Assembly (NCBI GenBank): GCA_016929495.1
Contig: JAFGIS010000247.1
Span: forward strand, 1-48,522
Reading direction: 5' to 3'
DNA length: 48,522 nt
From: Polyangiaceae bacterium
Lineage (GTDB): Bacteria > Myxococcota_A > Polyangia > Polyangiales > Polyangiaceae
The notes under the pieces were generated by a model, which did no database searches, was not told where the DNA came from, and saw only the letters and a list, made by a program, of their open reading frames with translations. Shown piece after piece: positions 36,642 to 45,059 of this stretch; the stretch's first letter is position 1; each line of letters starts with the position of its first letter. The translations under genes were made by a program, and so were the position numbers.

Positions 36642-38288
36642 CTACTTCGTGCGAGGAGCTCGGTCCGCCCTCGGCCAGAATCTCCCAGCAGCCCGAAGCT
36701 GGATGATCCGGTTCGGCCTGAGGCCACTGGTCCGCCGTGTCTTGTTGTCGAACACCCAGATACGCACGAAGGCCTGGCGGCCCGACCCGTGCAGGATCCT
36801 GCGCGTCCAGGGGGCGCGGAAGAGCGCGTGGACATCGGTGGTTTCGAGCGTCGTCGCCGGGATGGCGGCGCGCAGCACCCTCTGTTCGGCGAGCCTCGCC
36901 TGTTCGGGATCCGTGCTCGACAATGCGGCGGGCAGCTCGTAACCGAAGGGGAGGAAGTAGGCCTCGGCTCGTCCCTTGTCGCTGCCCCAGCAGAAGCTGC
37001 CGTAGACTCGGAAAGGACGACCTGGCCGCACCGGCGTCGGCGCCGCTGCGTCTTTCGTGTATTTCACATGGACATCGATGGGCCAGGCCGTGGGATCGGT
37101 CCCGATCACCGCGTCCTTGAACGAGGCGTCCCCGAGGACGGGAGGGGTGACCCCGTTGAAGACCAACCGGAACGTCTGGGTGACGCTCGGCTCCAGGCAG
37201 GGCACGCGCCATTTGACGATGTGCATCTTGGAGAAACGAGTGCGCACGGCGCTGACCACTGCGCTCGCGCGCCCGCCCGCGCCGGCGCGCATGACCGTGA
37301 AGAAGCCGCCGATCTCGGGATTGGCCAGGTTCTGCATGAAGTCGAGCGAGTTCTGCCGAACAGGGATCTCCTTGTGGGGAAAGTAGATACTGGTGACGGG
37401 CACCGGGAGCTTGGGAAGCGTTGCGGCGTCATCACCGAAGCGTCCGTCGGTCAGGTACCGGCTGAGCTGGAGAGCGCCCGGGCCGGTGGTCGTAGGGTCG
37501 TTGCCGCCGTAACCTGAGGACAGGACCACCATGGCCTGATGCAGCGGCAGCGTGAGCTGGCTCTGACCGGCGAGGGCGCGGAACGCGTCGCTGGCAGCGG
37601 TCTTGAGGATGCTGAACAGACTCCGGCTGCGCCCCTGGGCACGCTGAGGACGCACGCTGGTGATGAGGCTCTCGGCCTGGGCGCTCTGCGCCGTCGACAA
37701 CCACTTCGAGTCGATCAGCACCTGACGATCATTGAAGACCATCACGTCGACCAGATCGTACGGTCCGAGGCTCGATACGAACGCGCGAGCCACCTGCTGA
37801 GCGTCCTTCAACGCGGGTCCCATCCGCTCGTCGGCATCGAGCACAATGAGCCACGCGGTGCCTACGCCTGCCATGCCTTGGCTCTCGCCCCAGATCCCCT
37901 TGCTGACGAAGCGAGCCGGCTGGTCCATCCCATCCACGGCCACGGTGAAGATCGCGTTGGATTCCGGGAAGAGAAAGGGGGTGTACAGGGCGTGCGGTCT
38001 TTCGAGCTCGCGACCGTAGCAGTCCATTCGGGCATCTTCCCCGCGGACCTGAGCGCACGGCTCGAGCACCTCGGCCATGCGCTTCGCCTGTACGATCTCC
38101 ACCACGGTGGTCAGCAGCGGCTCGCCCGAGGCCTCACGAGCCCGAGGATCTATGCGAAGAATGTGGGCTTCGGGAGCTGCAGACGCCGAGGCGGTCACGA
38201 GCGGCGCAGCCAGCCCGACGAGCAGGCCGAGCAGTACGACCGCGTTTGTGGACGAGGGCAGGGGAGGGTGCACCGGACGGGCTCGCAT
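36642..38288 (-). CDS. Secreted von Willebrand factor A-like protein
   Basis: 548 residues from ATG 38288. Signal peptide (TNAVVLLGLLVGLAAPLVTA, cleavage after SASA). Residues about 145-330 look like a vWA domain: AWLIVLDADERMGP at the first strand (DxDxR rather than the canonical DxSxS MIDAS), DLVDVMVFND, and MVVLSSGYGGNDP. The C-terminal about 200 residues are beta-rich with an FCWGSDKGRAEAYFLPFG stretch. The altered MIDAS suggests weak or no metal binding. The domain call is moderate, the export call strong. It is divergent from the phosphoesterase gene at 38379 (90-base gap). Confidence 0.72.
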   Translation of the reverse strand: MRARPVHPPLPSSTNAVVLLGLLVGLAAPLVTASASAAPEAHILRIDPRAREASGEPLLTTVVEIVQAKRMAEVLEPCAQVRGEDARMDCYGRELERPHALYTPFLFPESNAIFTVAVDGMDQPARFVSKGIWGESQGMAGVGTAWLIVLDADERMGPALKDAQQVARAFVSSLGPYDLVDVMVFNDRQVLIDSKWLSTAQSAQAESLITSVRPQRAQGRSRSLFSILKTAASDAFRALAGQSQLTLPLHQAMVVLSSGYGGNDPTTTGPGALQLSRYLTDGRFGDDAATLPKLPVPVTSIYFPHKEIPVRQNSLDFMQNLANPEIGGFFTVMRAGAGGRASAVVSAVRTRFSKMHIVKWRVPCLEPSVTQTFRLVFNGVTPPVLGDASFKDAVIGTDPTAWPIDVHVKYTKDAAAPTPVRPGRPFRVYGSFCWGSDKGRAEAYFLPFGYELPAALSSTDPEQARLAEQRVLRAAIPATTLETTDVHALFRAPWTRRILHGSGRQAFVRIWVFDNKTRRTSGLRPNRIIQLRAAGRFWPRADRAPRTK

Positions 38289-38378
38289 GGTGCCGAGCAG
38301 CGTAGCACCCCCGGTCTTCGGGGTGGGTTTCCATCTTGCGAGCGGGTAGGGTCTCGAGCTGGCAACGTTCTGACCCCG

Positions 38379-39551
38379 ATGCTTTTCGACGCATACGTTC
38401 CGACCCGCACCCATAGCGCGCTCGAGGTGCGCGTACGTTCGGGGAGCACAGGCCCCGTGGTCCTCGAGCTCGGGGAGCGCGAGGCCACGCTCACCGAGCC
38501 CCGAGTTTCGCACCGCGGTCGGCACTTCTTTCGGCACACGTTCGAGGATCTGCCGTCAAGAGCCGCACTGGGCCTGCGAGCGCTGGACTTGGCCACCGGG
38601 GCCGAGACCGCCTTGGGCGCAGCGACGCTGCCGGCGCCCGTTGGGCAGCACAAGCTCAGCGTGGGCCTGCTCGCGGACCTGCACCTGTCGCTCGAACGCT
38701 CCAGCATCGACCGCTATCGCCGGGGAGAAAAACGCTTGTACGGCCTCGGGCTCGAGCTTGCCGAACGATACCTCCAGAGGCTCGAGGCGCTCGGGGCCGA
38801 CGTCATCGTCCTGCCGGGCGATCTCGTCGACCCGTGCACCGAACGCTCCGTGGCAGCCCTGCGCGAAATCCTCGGCACGGTGAAGATCCCGTGCTACCCG
38901 ATCATCGGCAACCACGAGCCCTGGTCGCCGGGAGGGATCGCGACCTTCCAGCGCGGCCTGGGCCTTCCGGACTCGGGCTACTACGCCGTGACCCATCGTG
39001 GCGTTCGTCTGCTCCTGCTCTCGACCCCCGAACCCGATGCGCTCGGCCCGGATTCGGCCCAGATCCGCTGGCTCGAGTCAGAGCTTCGAGCCGCACCGGC
39101 ACCGCTCGATATCGTCCTGTTCTCGCACTTCTCCCTACTGCTCCACCCGTGTGTCGCAGGCCCTCGAAACGACGGCTACCAACTACTCTCGAACCACCGC
39201 GCTCTGCTCGCGCTCATCGCCCGCTACCCCAACGTCCGCGTCTTCTCGGCCGGACACAAGAACGTCCCGAGCAGGATGCTCCGCGGGAGTACCCTGCACC
39301 TGCTCAGCCCGCAGCTCATTCAGGCACCGTGCGCATGCGACATGCTCAGGTTCTACGAGGGCGGCGTCAGTCGGACGGTCTACGAGATCGACGAGCAGCA
39401 CTACGTCGAGGTGGCCCGCGGCGCATACGAGCACGTTTGGCCGATGCGCTATGGGGACGAAGACGGGCGCAACTTCTGGCACGAATACGCGGTGGAGAGC
39501 GCCGCCGGCCGCTCCCCCTTGCGCGGGGGCCGGTTTGGGCGTGTAGGATGA
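38379..39551 (+). CDS. Calcineurin-like metallophosphoesterase
   Basis: 390 residues. About 90 N-terminal residues resemble a beta-sandwich (purple-acid-phosphatase-like N-domain). The phosphoesterase motifs follow: GLLADLHLS (DxH), LPGDLVD (GDxxD), IIGNHEPW (GNHE), LFSHFSLLLHP and, at the last metal site, FSAGHKNVPS where the family normally has GHxH. The final His is thus replaced, which could alter one metal site. No signal peptide is evident, so it is probably cytoplasmic. The stop overlaps the next gene as ATGA. ATG 38379 is the only start that fits; upstream sequence is antisense to the vWA gene. Confidence 0.85.
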   Translation: MLFDAYVPTRTHSALEVRVRSGSTGPVVLELGEREATLTEPRVSHRGRHFFRHTFEDLPSRAALGLRALDLATGAETALGAATLPAPVGQHKLSVGLLADLHLSLERSSIDRYRRGEKRLYGLGLELAERYLQRLEALGADVIVLPGDLVDPCTERSVAALREILGTVKIPCYPIIGNHEPWSPGGIATFQRGLGLPDSGYYAVTHRGVRLLLLSTPEPDALGPDSAQIRWLESELRAAPAPLDIVLFSHFSLLLHPCVAGPRNDGYQLLSNHRALLALIARYPNVRVFSAGHKNVPSRMLRGSTLHLLSPQLIQAPCACDMLRFYEGGVSRTVYEIDEQHYVEVARGAYEHVWPMRYGDEDGRNFWHEYAVESAAGRSPLRGGRFGRVG

Positions 39552-40132
39552 CGCGCATGTGGCGACGCAGTGCAGCCTTGATCATCGTGGCGGCCATGGC
39601 CTCCAGCGTCTCGGTCCGGGCGGACGTGGTCGAGCCCGGGTTTCGGCCACGTACCTGTCCGCCTGGCTCGTGGGGCGGGTTTCCGCACGGAAACGGTCCG
39701 TGCGTTGCCCGTCCGTGCGACGACGATGGCGACTGTTTCGGCAACACGTGCGCGCCGACGGCGCTCTGCATGGCGGGGGCCGAGGTCGTCTCGGAGTGCG
39801 GCGCAGGCGACGCTTGCGTGCGCGGCCGCTGCGAGCGAGCAAGGCGCTGCGCGCCAGAAGAGCGCCCTGATGCGTCGCCCAGGCCGCAAGCCTCGGCGAG
39901 CAGCCCGCCGACGAGTGCAGCGAGCGCTCCGAGCCCGGCCCTACCGCCGCCTGCAGCGCATCCTGGAGCCGAGGCGCCATCCGCGTCGCGGGCTGTGGGT
40001 GGCGCCTCACGGAGCTGCGCGTGCCGCTCGTCGCCGAGCATCGAGTCGAGCCTGGGGCTGGGTCTGTTCTTCGGTGTTCTACTGCTGGCGACACGTGCTG
40101 GGTGGCGACGTGTCAGCAAACAGAGGCAGTAG
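39548..40132 (+). CDS. Secreted Cys-rich protein with MYXO-CTERM-like sorting tail
   Basis: 194 residues. Signal peptide AALIIVAAMASSVSVRA; then a short Cys-rich domain (CPPGSWGGFPHGNGPC, CDDDGDCFGNTC and CVRGRCERARRC), a Pro/Ala/Ser-rich stalk, and a C-terminus made of a Cys motif (SCACRSS), a hydrophobic helix (SLGLGLFFGVLLLATRAG) and a basic end (WRRVSKQRQ). This three-part ending is the MYXO-CTERM layout, which myxosortase is thought to process for surface anchoring. The start could be ATG 39548 (overlapping the previous stop) or the ATG three codons later. Confidence 0.78.
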   Translation: MTRMWRRSAALIIVAAMASSVSVRADVVEPGFRPRTCPPGSWGGFPHGNGPCVARPCDDDGDCFGNTCAPTALCMAGAEVVSECGAGDACVRGRCERARRCAPEERPDASPRPQASASSPPTSAASAPSPALPPPAAHPGAEAPSASRAVGGASRSCACRSSPSIESSLGLGLFFGVLLLATRAGWRRVSKQRQ

Positions 40133-40143
40133 GATCCCCACCC

Positions 40144-40518
40144 ATGACCACGGACGCAGACGCCGCTCGACAACTGGAGGCGCTACGCGCTTCGAAGCGA
40201 TGGCTGGACGCGCTGAGGTACCTGCGCGAGTGGGCGGCGCGGACCCCGGACCCTGAGCTCCAGGCCAGGCTGTGGGCAGAGGCGGGGATGACCGCGCTCG
40301 AGTATTTCGCCAACCACGCAGAGGCCGTATCCTGTTTCGAGGCCTCCCTCCGGGCGCGTCCCGGTCAGGCGGAGCTCGAAGCGCGACTTCGCGAGTTCTA
40401 CGAGAAGCGCAGAGACTGGGAGAAGCTGCTCCCGCTGGCGCGCTCGGACCAGGAGCGTCTGCAGATCCAGGCCAGGCTCGAGGCGAGGCCCTGGTGGCGA
40501 CGGCTCTTGGGGGGCTAG
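40144..40518 (+). CDS. Small TPR-like helical protein
   Basis: 124 residues, ATG preceded by AGGA. Helical throughout, with LRASKRWLDALRYLREWAAR, AEAVSCFEASLRARPGQAEL and REFYEKRRDWEKLLPLARSD, which read as two to three degenerate tetratricopeptide-like repeats. No signal peptide. Probably a cytoplasmic adaptor; no specific function can be given. It lies 11 bases after the MYXO-CTERM gene and 58 bases before the phosphatase-superfamily gene, so the set may be co-transcribed. Confidence 0.7.
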   Translation: MTTDADAARQLEALRASKRWLDALRYLREWAARTPDPELQARLWAEAGMTALEYFANHAEAVSCFEASLRARPGQAELEARLREFYEKRRDWEKLLPLARSDQERLQIQARLEARPWWRRLLGG

Positions 40519-40576
40519 CCGTTGCCCGTCCCAGCCGGCTCTCGCCAGCGGCCCATCACCGCTGTATTCTCGTGCA

Positions 40577-41773
40577 GTGCCGCTGATTCGAGACGGTCTC
40601 CTCAAGGGCTTCTACCTGCCGGACTACGACGGCGGGAGCATCGTGAACCTGCTCGCGTCGATCATTCGGTCGCGCGGTGGTTGGTCTCCGCATCGCGAGC
40701 TCTCGGGACTGCCTGCGAACCGGCTCGCGCATGCGAAGAACGTCGTCTACGTGTTGGTCGACGGCATGGGAGAGGCGCAGCTCGAGGCGCTCCTCGACGC
40801 GGGCGAAGGTCGGGCCTTTTTCGCCGAGCACGAGCGGCAGGTCATCTCGACGGTCTTCCCCGCCACGACGGCATCGGCGGTGACGACGCTAGCCACCGGA
40901 GCCACGCCTCGCGAGCACGCGATTATTGGGTGGCATCTGCACCTGCACGACCTGGGCCTAGACAGCACGATCCTGAAAGGAACGACGCGCACCGGGCAGC
41001 CCATGGTCGGACCAGATTTCGATCTGGACGCCTACCTTGCCCTGCCGTCACACCTCGATACGGCCCAGGGGCGTCGAGAGCTGCTGACGCCGACCGAAAT
41101 CCTGCGCAGTCGCTATTCGACGGCGGGAACGCTGTGGCACCGCGGGAGGTCCTACAAGAAGCTCGCGGGCCTGGAGCGGCAAATCGTCGCCTTCGCCAGG
41201 CGTCGCGGCCGCGGCCTCGCGTACGCGTACTGGCCCAACTACGATGGCTACTGCCACGAGTTCGGATGCACCCACCGCGTCGCGCGGCAGCACCTCGTCG
41301 AGATTGACGATGCCCTGGGCCGCCTGGTGCAGCGGCTCGCAGGCACTGACACGATGCTGTTGGTCTTGGCCGACCACGGCTTGGTGGACACGCGTCGGGA
41401 CCAGCGCGTGGAGCTCAGCGCGGTGGAGGGTCTGTACGACTGCCTGGCCACCCTGCCGTCAGGGGATACTCGCGAGGTTTCCTGCTTCGTGCGGCCGGCC
41501 AAGGTCGAAGCCTTCCTGTCCATCGTGAAGAAGCGGCTGGGGGCAACGTGCGTCTGCATTCCCGGAGAAGACCTGATACGCCTGGGAGCCTTCGGAGACG
41601 GCGCAGAGCATCCCGCGCTCGGCAACCGGCTCGGCGACTACGTGCTGCTCGCCAGAGGGGCACACGCGTTCAATGCGGCCGTGGCCGGCTCCTCGAGCGG
41701 ATTTCACGTCGGCAATCACGGGGGTATGTCCGAGCGAGAGGTGCGGGTGCCGCTGTATGCGGTGCATTGCTGA
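40577..41773 (+). CDS. Alkaline-phosphatase-superfamily enzyme (type I phosphodiesterase/nucleotide pyrophosphatase)
   Basis: 398 residues with a GTG start. Superfamily metal and nucleophile motifs: YVLVDGMGEAQL (first Asp), STVFPATTASAVTTLATG (Thr nucleophile in PATTAS), GYCHEFGCTHRVA, LADHGLVDT (DH) and GFHVGNHGGMSE (C-terminal His). These define the two-metal site of PF01663-type phosphodiesterases. No signal peptide, so likely cytoplasmic. The substrate is unknown; such enzymes cleave nucleotides, phospholipids or phosphonates. It is 198 bases upstream of the polyphosphate-related cluster, so a link to phosphate metabolism is possible but not shown. Confidence 0.87.
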   Translation: MPLIRDGLLKGFYLPDYDGGSIVNLLASIIRSRGGWSPHRELSGLPANRLAHAKNVVYVLVDGMGEAQLEALLDAGEGRAFFAEHERQVISTVFPATTASAVTTLATGATPREHAIIGWHLHLHDLGLDSTILKGTTRTGQPMVGPDFDLDAYLALPSHLDTAQGRRELLTPTEILRSRYSTAGTLWHRGRSYKKLAGLERQIVAFARRRGRGLAYAYWPNYDGYCHEFGCTHRVARQHLVEIDDALGRLVQRLAGTDTMLLVLADHGLVDTRRDQRVELSAVEGLYDCLATLPSGDTREVSCFVRPAKVEAFLSIVKKRLGATCVCIPGEDLIRLGAFGDGAEHPALGNRLGDYVLLARGAHAFNAAVAGSSSGFHVGNHGGMSEREVRVPLYAVHC

Positions 41774-41971
41774 CCTGGCCTCGCGCTGCGCGGTTCTGGA
41801 AGAAAGGGATGCCCACCGTGCGGCACGTGCCGCCGGCAACGTCCTCGGGCCCTTCCGGCGCGGGCAGCTGCCGACAATCTGTTCCAGGGCTCAGAATGCA
41901 CCGAAATCACTCATGTTTTCTGGCAGCCGCTTGACGACCGGAGCGTGCTGGCGCACGCCTACGGACTGGGC

Positions 41972-43528
41972 ATGGCCACTGCGGCACAGAACGTGACGTT
42001 TCCGCTGCGCGTCGGCGCCATCGACGTAGGCTCCAACGCGATTCGGTTTCTGGCGGTAGAGTTTGCGGACCCTGGCACGTTCAGCACGCTCCGCGCCGAC
42101 CGGGCGTCGGTGCGACTGGGACACGGGGCGTTCCTCTCCGGGCAACTTGCGGCAGACGCCGTGGACGCTGCGATGGCCGCGCTGTCCGGGTTCAAGGCCC
42201 AGGCGGACGGTCTGGGCCTGTACGCGATGCGGGCTGTCGCTACCAGCGCGGTGCGCGAAAGCCGCAACGGCGATCTGTTCGTGCGCAGGGCCGACCAGGA
42301 GGCGGGGCTCGATATCCGCGTCATCGCGGGCTCAGAGGAGGCGCGCCTGGTACATGTGGCCGTTCGGCAGCGCGTCTCGCTCGGACGCACCCAGTGGCTT
42401 CTGGTGGACTTGGGAGGAGGAAGCGTCGAGGTCTCTCTGATCGACGACCACGGGATCCTGTGGACCGAGTCGCACGGTATGGGCTCGGTCCGATTGCTCG
42501 AGGAGCTGGCTGACACCTCCGAGGAACCGGGACGGTTTCGCAAGCTGCTCGAGCAGTACGTATCGACGCTTCGCGTACCGTCGGCGGCGCGCTACCGCGC
42601 GGGACGGACCATGATCGCGACCGGTGGGAACATCGAGGCCATCGCGAAGCTCGTCGGCGAGGGCAACGGCCGTGGCGGTCCGATCCTGGTGTCCGTGGCG
42701 GAGCTCGGCTCGCTGATCGAGCGCCTTTCCACGATGAGCTACCAGCAGCGCTGCCGGGAGCTCGACCTGAGGGACGACCGGGCCGACGTCATCTTGCCCG
42801 CTGCCATGGTCTACGAACGCATCGCCACCGTGGCCGGTGCGCACCAGGTGCTCGTCCCTGGGGTGGGCGTGAGAGAAGGGATCGTGCTCGACCTGGCCGA
42901 CGAGCTCGTGACCCAACGGGATCACGAGGATCGCAAGACCCGAGAACTACAAGACGCAGCCAACCATCTCGGACGGCGCTACATGTTCGACGAGGCGCAC
43001 GCGGCCCAAGTCGCGGAATTCGCCTCGACGCTGTTCAGCGATTTGCGCGAGCTGCACCGTTTGGAGGAGAACGATCGTCGGTTGCTCCTCGCGGCGGCGC
43101 TTCTGCACGATATCGGGCAGTACGTCAGCTACAAGGGACACCACAAACACTCGTTGTATCTCATCGCCAACTCGGAGCTGCCGGGGTTGCTCCCTCGCGA
43201 CATGCTCGTCGTCGCCAACGTTGCGCGCTACCATCGCAAAGGCGAGCCGGCCACGCACCACGAGGCGTACGCGGCGCTCCCGGACGATGACCGCCGCAGG
43301 GTGCGGCTCTTGGCGGCGATCCTCCGCGTGGCGGATGCGCTGGACCGAGACCACATGCAGAGGGTCAAGCGCGTGCGTGCCGTTGTCCGGGGCGCGGAGC
43401 TCGTTCTCGAATTGGTGGGTTCGGGCGATCTGTTGCTCGAGCGCTGGGCGTTGCAGCGCAAGTCCGAGTTCTTCGCTCGTGTTTACGGCCGCACGGTTCG
43501 TGCCGTCACGGGAGGCGAACCTTCATGA
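41972..43528 (+). CDS. Ppx/GppA-family exopolyphosphatase/guanosine pentaphosphatase with HD domain
   Basis: 518 residues from ATG 41972 (a GTG at 41945 would add 9). The ASKHA-fold phosphatase domain has GAIDVGSNAIRFLAVE (phosphate-1), RAVATSAVRESRNG, VIAGSEEARLV and LLVDLGGGSVEVSLID (phosphate-2). The C-terminal HD-like domain has LLLAAALLHDIGQYVSYKGH and RLLAAILRVADALDRDH. It hydrolyses terminal phosphates of polyphosphate or pppGpp; which one is not decided by motif. Its neighbours (CHAD, PPK2) favour polyphosphate. It leads a five-gene overlapping set; the stop overlaps the next ATG by 4 bases. Confidence 0.92.
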   Translation: MATAAQNVTFPLRVGAIDVGSNAIRFLAVEFADPGTFSTLRADRASVRLGHGAFLSGQLAADAVDAAMAALSGFKAQADGLGLYAMRAVATSAVRESRNGDLFVRRADQEAGLDIRVIAGSEEARLVHVAVRQRVSLGRTQWLLVDLGGGSVEVSLIDDHGILWTESHGMGSVRLLEELADTSEEPGRFRKLLEQYVSTLRVPSAARYRAGRTMIATGGNIEAIAKLVGEGNGRGGPILVSVAELGSLIERLSTMSYQQRCRELDLRDDRADVILPAAMVYERIATVAGAHQVLVPGVGVREGIVLDLADELVTQRDHEDRKTRELQDAANHLGRRYMFDEAHAAQVAEFASTLFSDLRELHRLEENDRRLLLAAALLHDIGQYVSYKGHHKHSLYLIANSELPGLLPRDMLVVANVARYHRKGEPATHHEAYAALPDDDRRRVRLLAAILRVADALDRDHMQRVKRVRAVVRGAELVLELVGSGDLLLERWALQRKSEFFARVYGRTVRAVTGGEPS

Positions 43529-44205
43529 ATCGCGACTTCCCAGTGGAAGGCCGCCTCATAGCCGTCGAAGGATTGGACGGTTCGGGCAAGTCCACGCAGA
43601 TCCACTTGGTGCACCAGTGGCTCCAGGGGCTCGGCTGTCGCGTCTTCTTCTCGGAATGGAATTCCTCGGAGCTCGTGAAGCAAGCCACGCGTCGCGGCAA
43701 GAAGCGGCAGCTCTTGACACCGACGACGTTCAGTCTGATCCACGCCACCGACTTCGCCGATCGGTACGAGCGCCAGATCCTGCCGATGTTGAAGGGCCGG
43801 TACGTCGTGGCGTGCGACCGCTACATCTTCACCTCGTTTGCCAGGGATGCCGTGCGGGGTTGTGACCCGGCCTGGTTGAGAATGCTTTACGGATTCGCAC
43901 GCCGTCCGGACATCACCCTGTACTTCCGCCTTCCGTTGGAGACCGCGCTCACCCGCATCATGGCAGGCCGGCCGAGGCTCAAGTACTTCGAGGCCGGGAT
44001 GGATCTCGGGCTGTCGCCGGACATCGTCGAAGGTTTCCGCCTGTTCCAGGGCCGCGTGCACGAGCAGTACGAAGCCATGATCGACGAATGCCAGTTCACG
44101 TGCATCGACGCGACACAGCCCATCCACCAGCAGCAGGACCTCGTGCGACGCGCGATCTCCGAGACCATCGATCTGGCGGCGTTTCGCAGGCGGGTGGCGT
44201 CATGA
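43525..44205 (+). CDS. Thymidylate-kinase-like P-loop kinase 1
   Basis: 226 residues. TMK fold: Walker A GLDGSGKS at 16-23 with Lys22, a DRYIFTSFARDAVRG loop in place of the canonical DRYxxSxxAYQ, and a C-terminal region with LKYFEAGMDLGLSPD followed by a helix. The loss of the AYQ motif and the YFEAGMDLGLS signature (shared with the next gene) set it apart from housekeeping dTMP kinase. The P-loop Lys and the Asp-Arg pair are intact, so phosphotransfer to some nucleotide-like substrate is plausible. It overlaps both neighbours by ATGA. Substrate is unknown; coupling to polyphosphate chemistry is inferred from context. Confidence 0.85.
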   Translation: MNRDFPVEGRLIAVEGLDGSGKSTQIHLVHQWLQGLGCRVFFSEWNSSELVKQATRRGKKRQLLTPTTFSLIHATDFADRYERQILPMLKGRYVVACDRYIFTSFARDAVRGCDPAWLRMLYGFARRPDITLYFRLPLETALTRIMAGRPRLKYFEAGMDLGLSPDIVEGFRLFQGRVHEQYEAMIDECQFTCIDATQPIHQQQDLVRRAISETIDLAAFRRRVAS

Positions 44206-45059
44206 CATCGCGATCCTGCTATTCGACACCGCCTCCCGGTCTCGAGCCGGCGAGGCTGACCGGCCTGCTGATAGTGGTCGAAGGGCCGGATTCCTCAGGC
44301 CGGTCCACCCAGGTCGGCCTGCTGCGCGAGTGGCTCGAACAGCGAGGGTACGGCGTGGCCGACGTGGGGCTCAAGCGTTCTCCGCTCGTGGCGTCTGCGC
44401 TCGAACGGGCGCAGCACGGCAACGTGCTCAGCCCTCGCACGATGTCGCTGTTCTACGCAACGGACTTCTACGACCAGCTCGAGAACCGAATCGTGCCCGC
44501 GTTGCGGGCAGGCTACGTGGTGCTGGCGGACCGCTACGTGTTCACCCTCATGGCGCGCGACCGAGTTCGCGGTGCGGACGTCGACTGGGTCCAATCGCTC
44601 TACTCGCGAGCCTTGGTACCGGACGCGGTGTTCTACCTGGCCGTCTCGTCGTCCGTCCTGGTGGAGCGTCGGCTGCAGGCGCACGGTTCGCTCGACTATT
44701 GGGAGTCGGGAATGGACCTCGGCCTGAGCCGCGACTGGATGGAGAGCTTCATTGTCTACCAGCGCCGCATTCGGACTCAGTTCCGGATGATGGAGCAGCA
44801 ATACGGCTTCATCTCGGTCAATGCGAACCGATCCATACCGACCGTGCAACGCGAGCTGCGCGGCCGAGTCGTCCGTATTCTCGATACCGTCCAGGTTCAC
44901 TCCCGGCCTTCCCGCTCGCATCCAGGATCTCAGCATGCCCAGAAGACGAAAGCCAAAGCAGCTCAAACCGCGGTCGCCCGAGTCGAGTCCCGTGGAGCAG
45001 CCGGCCAAGCCCGTCACAAAGGCGCCCGCCAAGGGCCGCGCCAAGAAACTCAGCGCTGA
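44202..45059 (+). CDS. Thymidylate-kinase-like protein 2 with Walker A Lys to Arg
   Basis: 285 residues. Paralogue of the preceding gene: VVEGPDSSGRSTQ, SLFYATDFYDQ, ADRYVFTLMARDRVRG and LDYWESGMDLGLSRD align with it. The P-loop reads GPDSSGRS at 28-35: the invariant Lys is Arg34 (codon CGG), so ATP-dependent catalysis is doubtful and it may be a regulatory or pseudo-enzyme partner. The last about 40 residues are a Lys/Arg/Gln-rich tail that overlaps the next gene in another frame by 125 bases and probably reflects overprinting. The ATG at 44202 overlaps the previous stop. Confidence 0.82.
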   Translation: MTSRSCYSTPPPGLEPARLTGLLIVVEGPDSSGRSTQVGLLREWLEQRGYGVADVGLKRSPLVASALERAQHGNVLSPRTMSLFYATDFYDQLENRIVPALRAGYVVLADRYVFTLMARDRVRGADVDWVQSLYSRALVPDAVFYLAVSSSVLVERRLQAHGSLDYWESGMDLGLSRDWMESFIVYQRRIRTQFRMMEQQYGFISVNANRSIPTVQRELRGRVVRILDTVQVHSRPSRSHPGSQHAQKTKAKAAQTAVARVESRGAAGQARHKGARQGPRQETQR

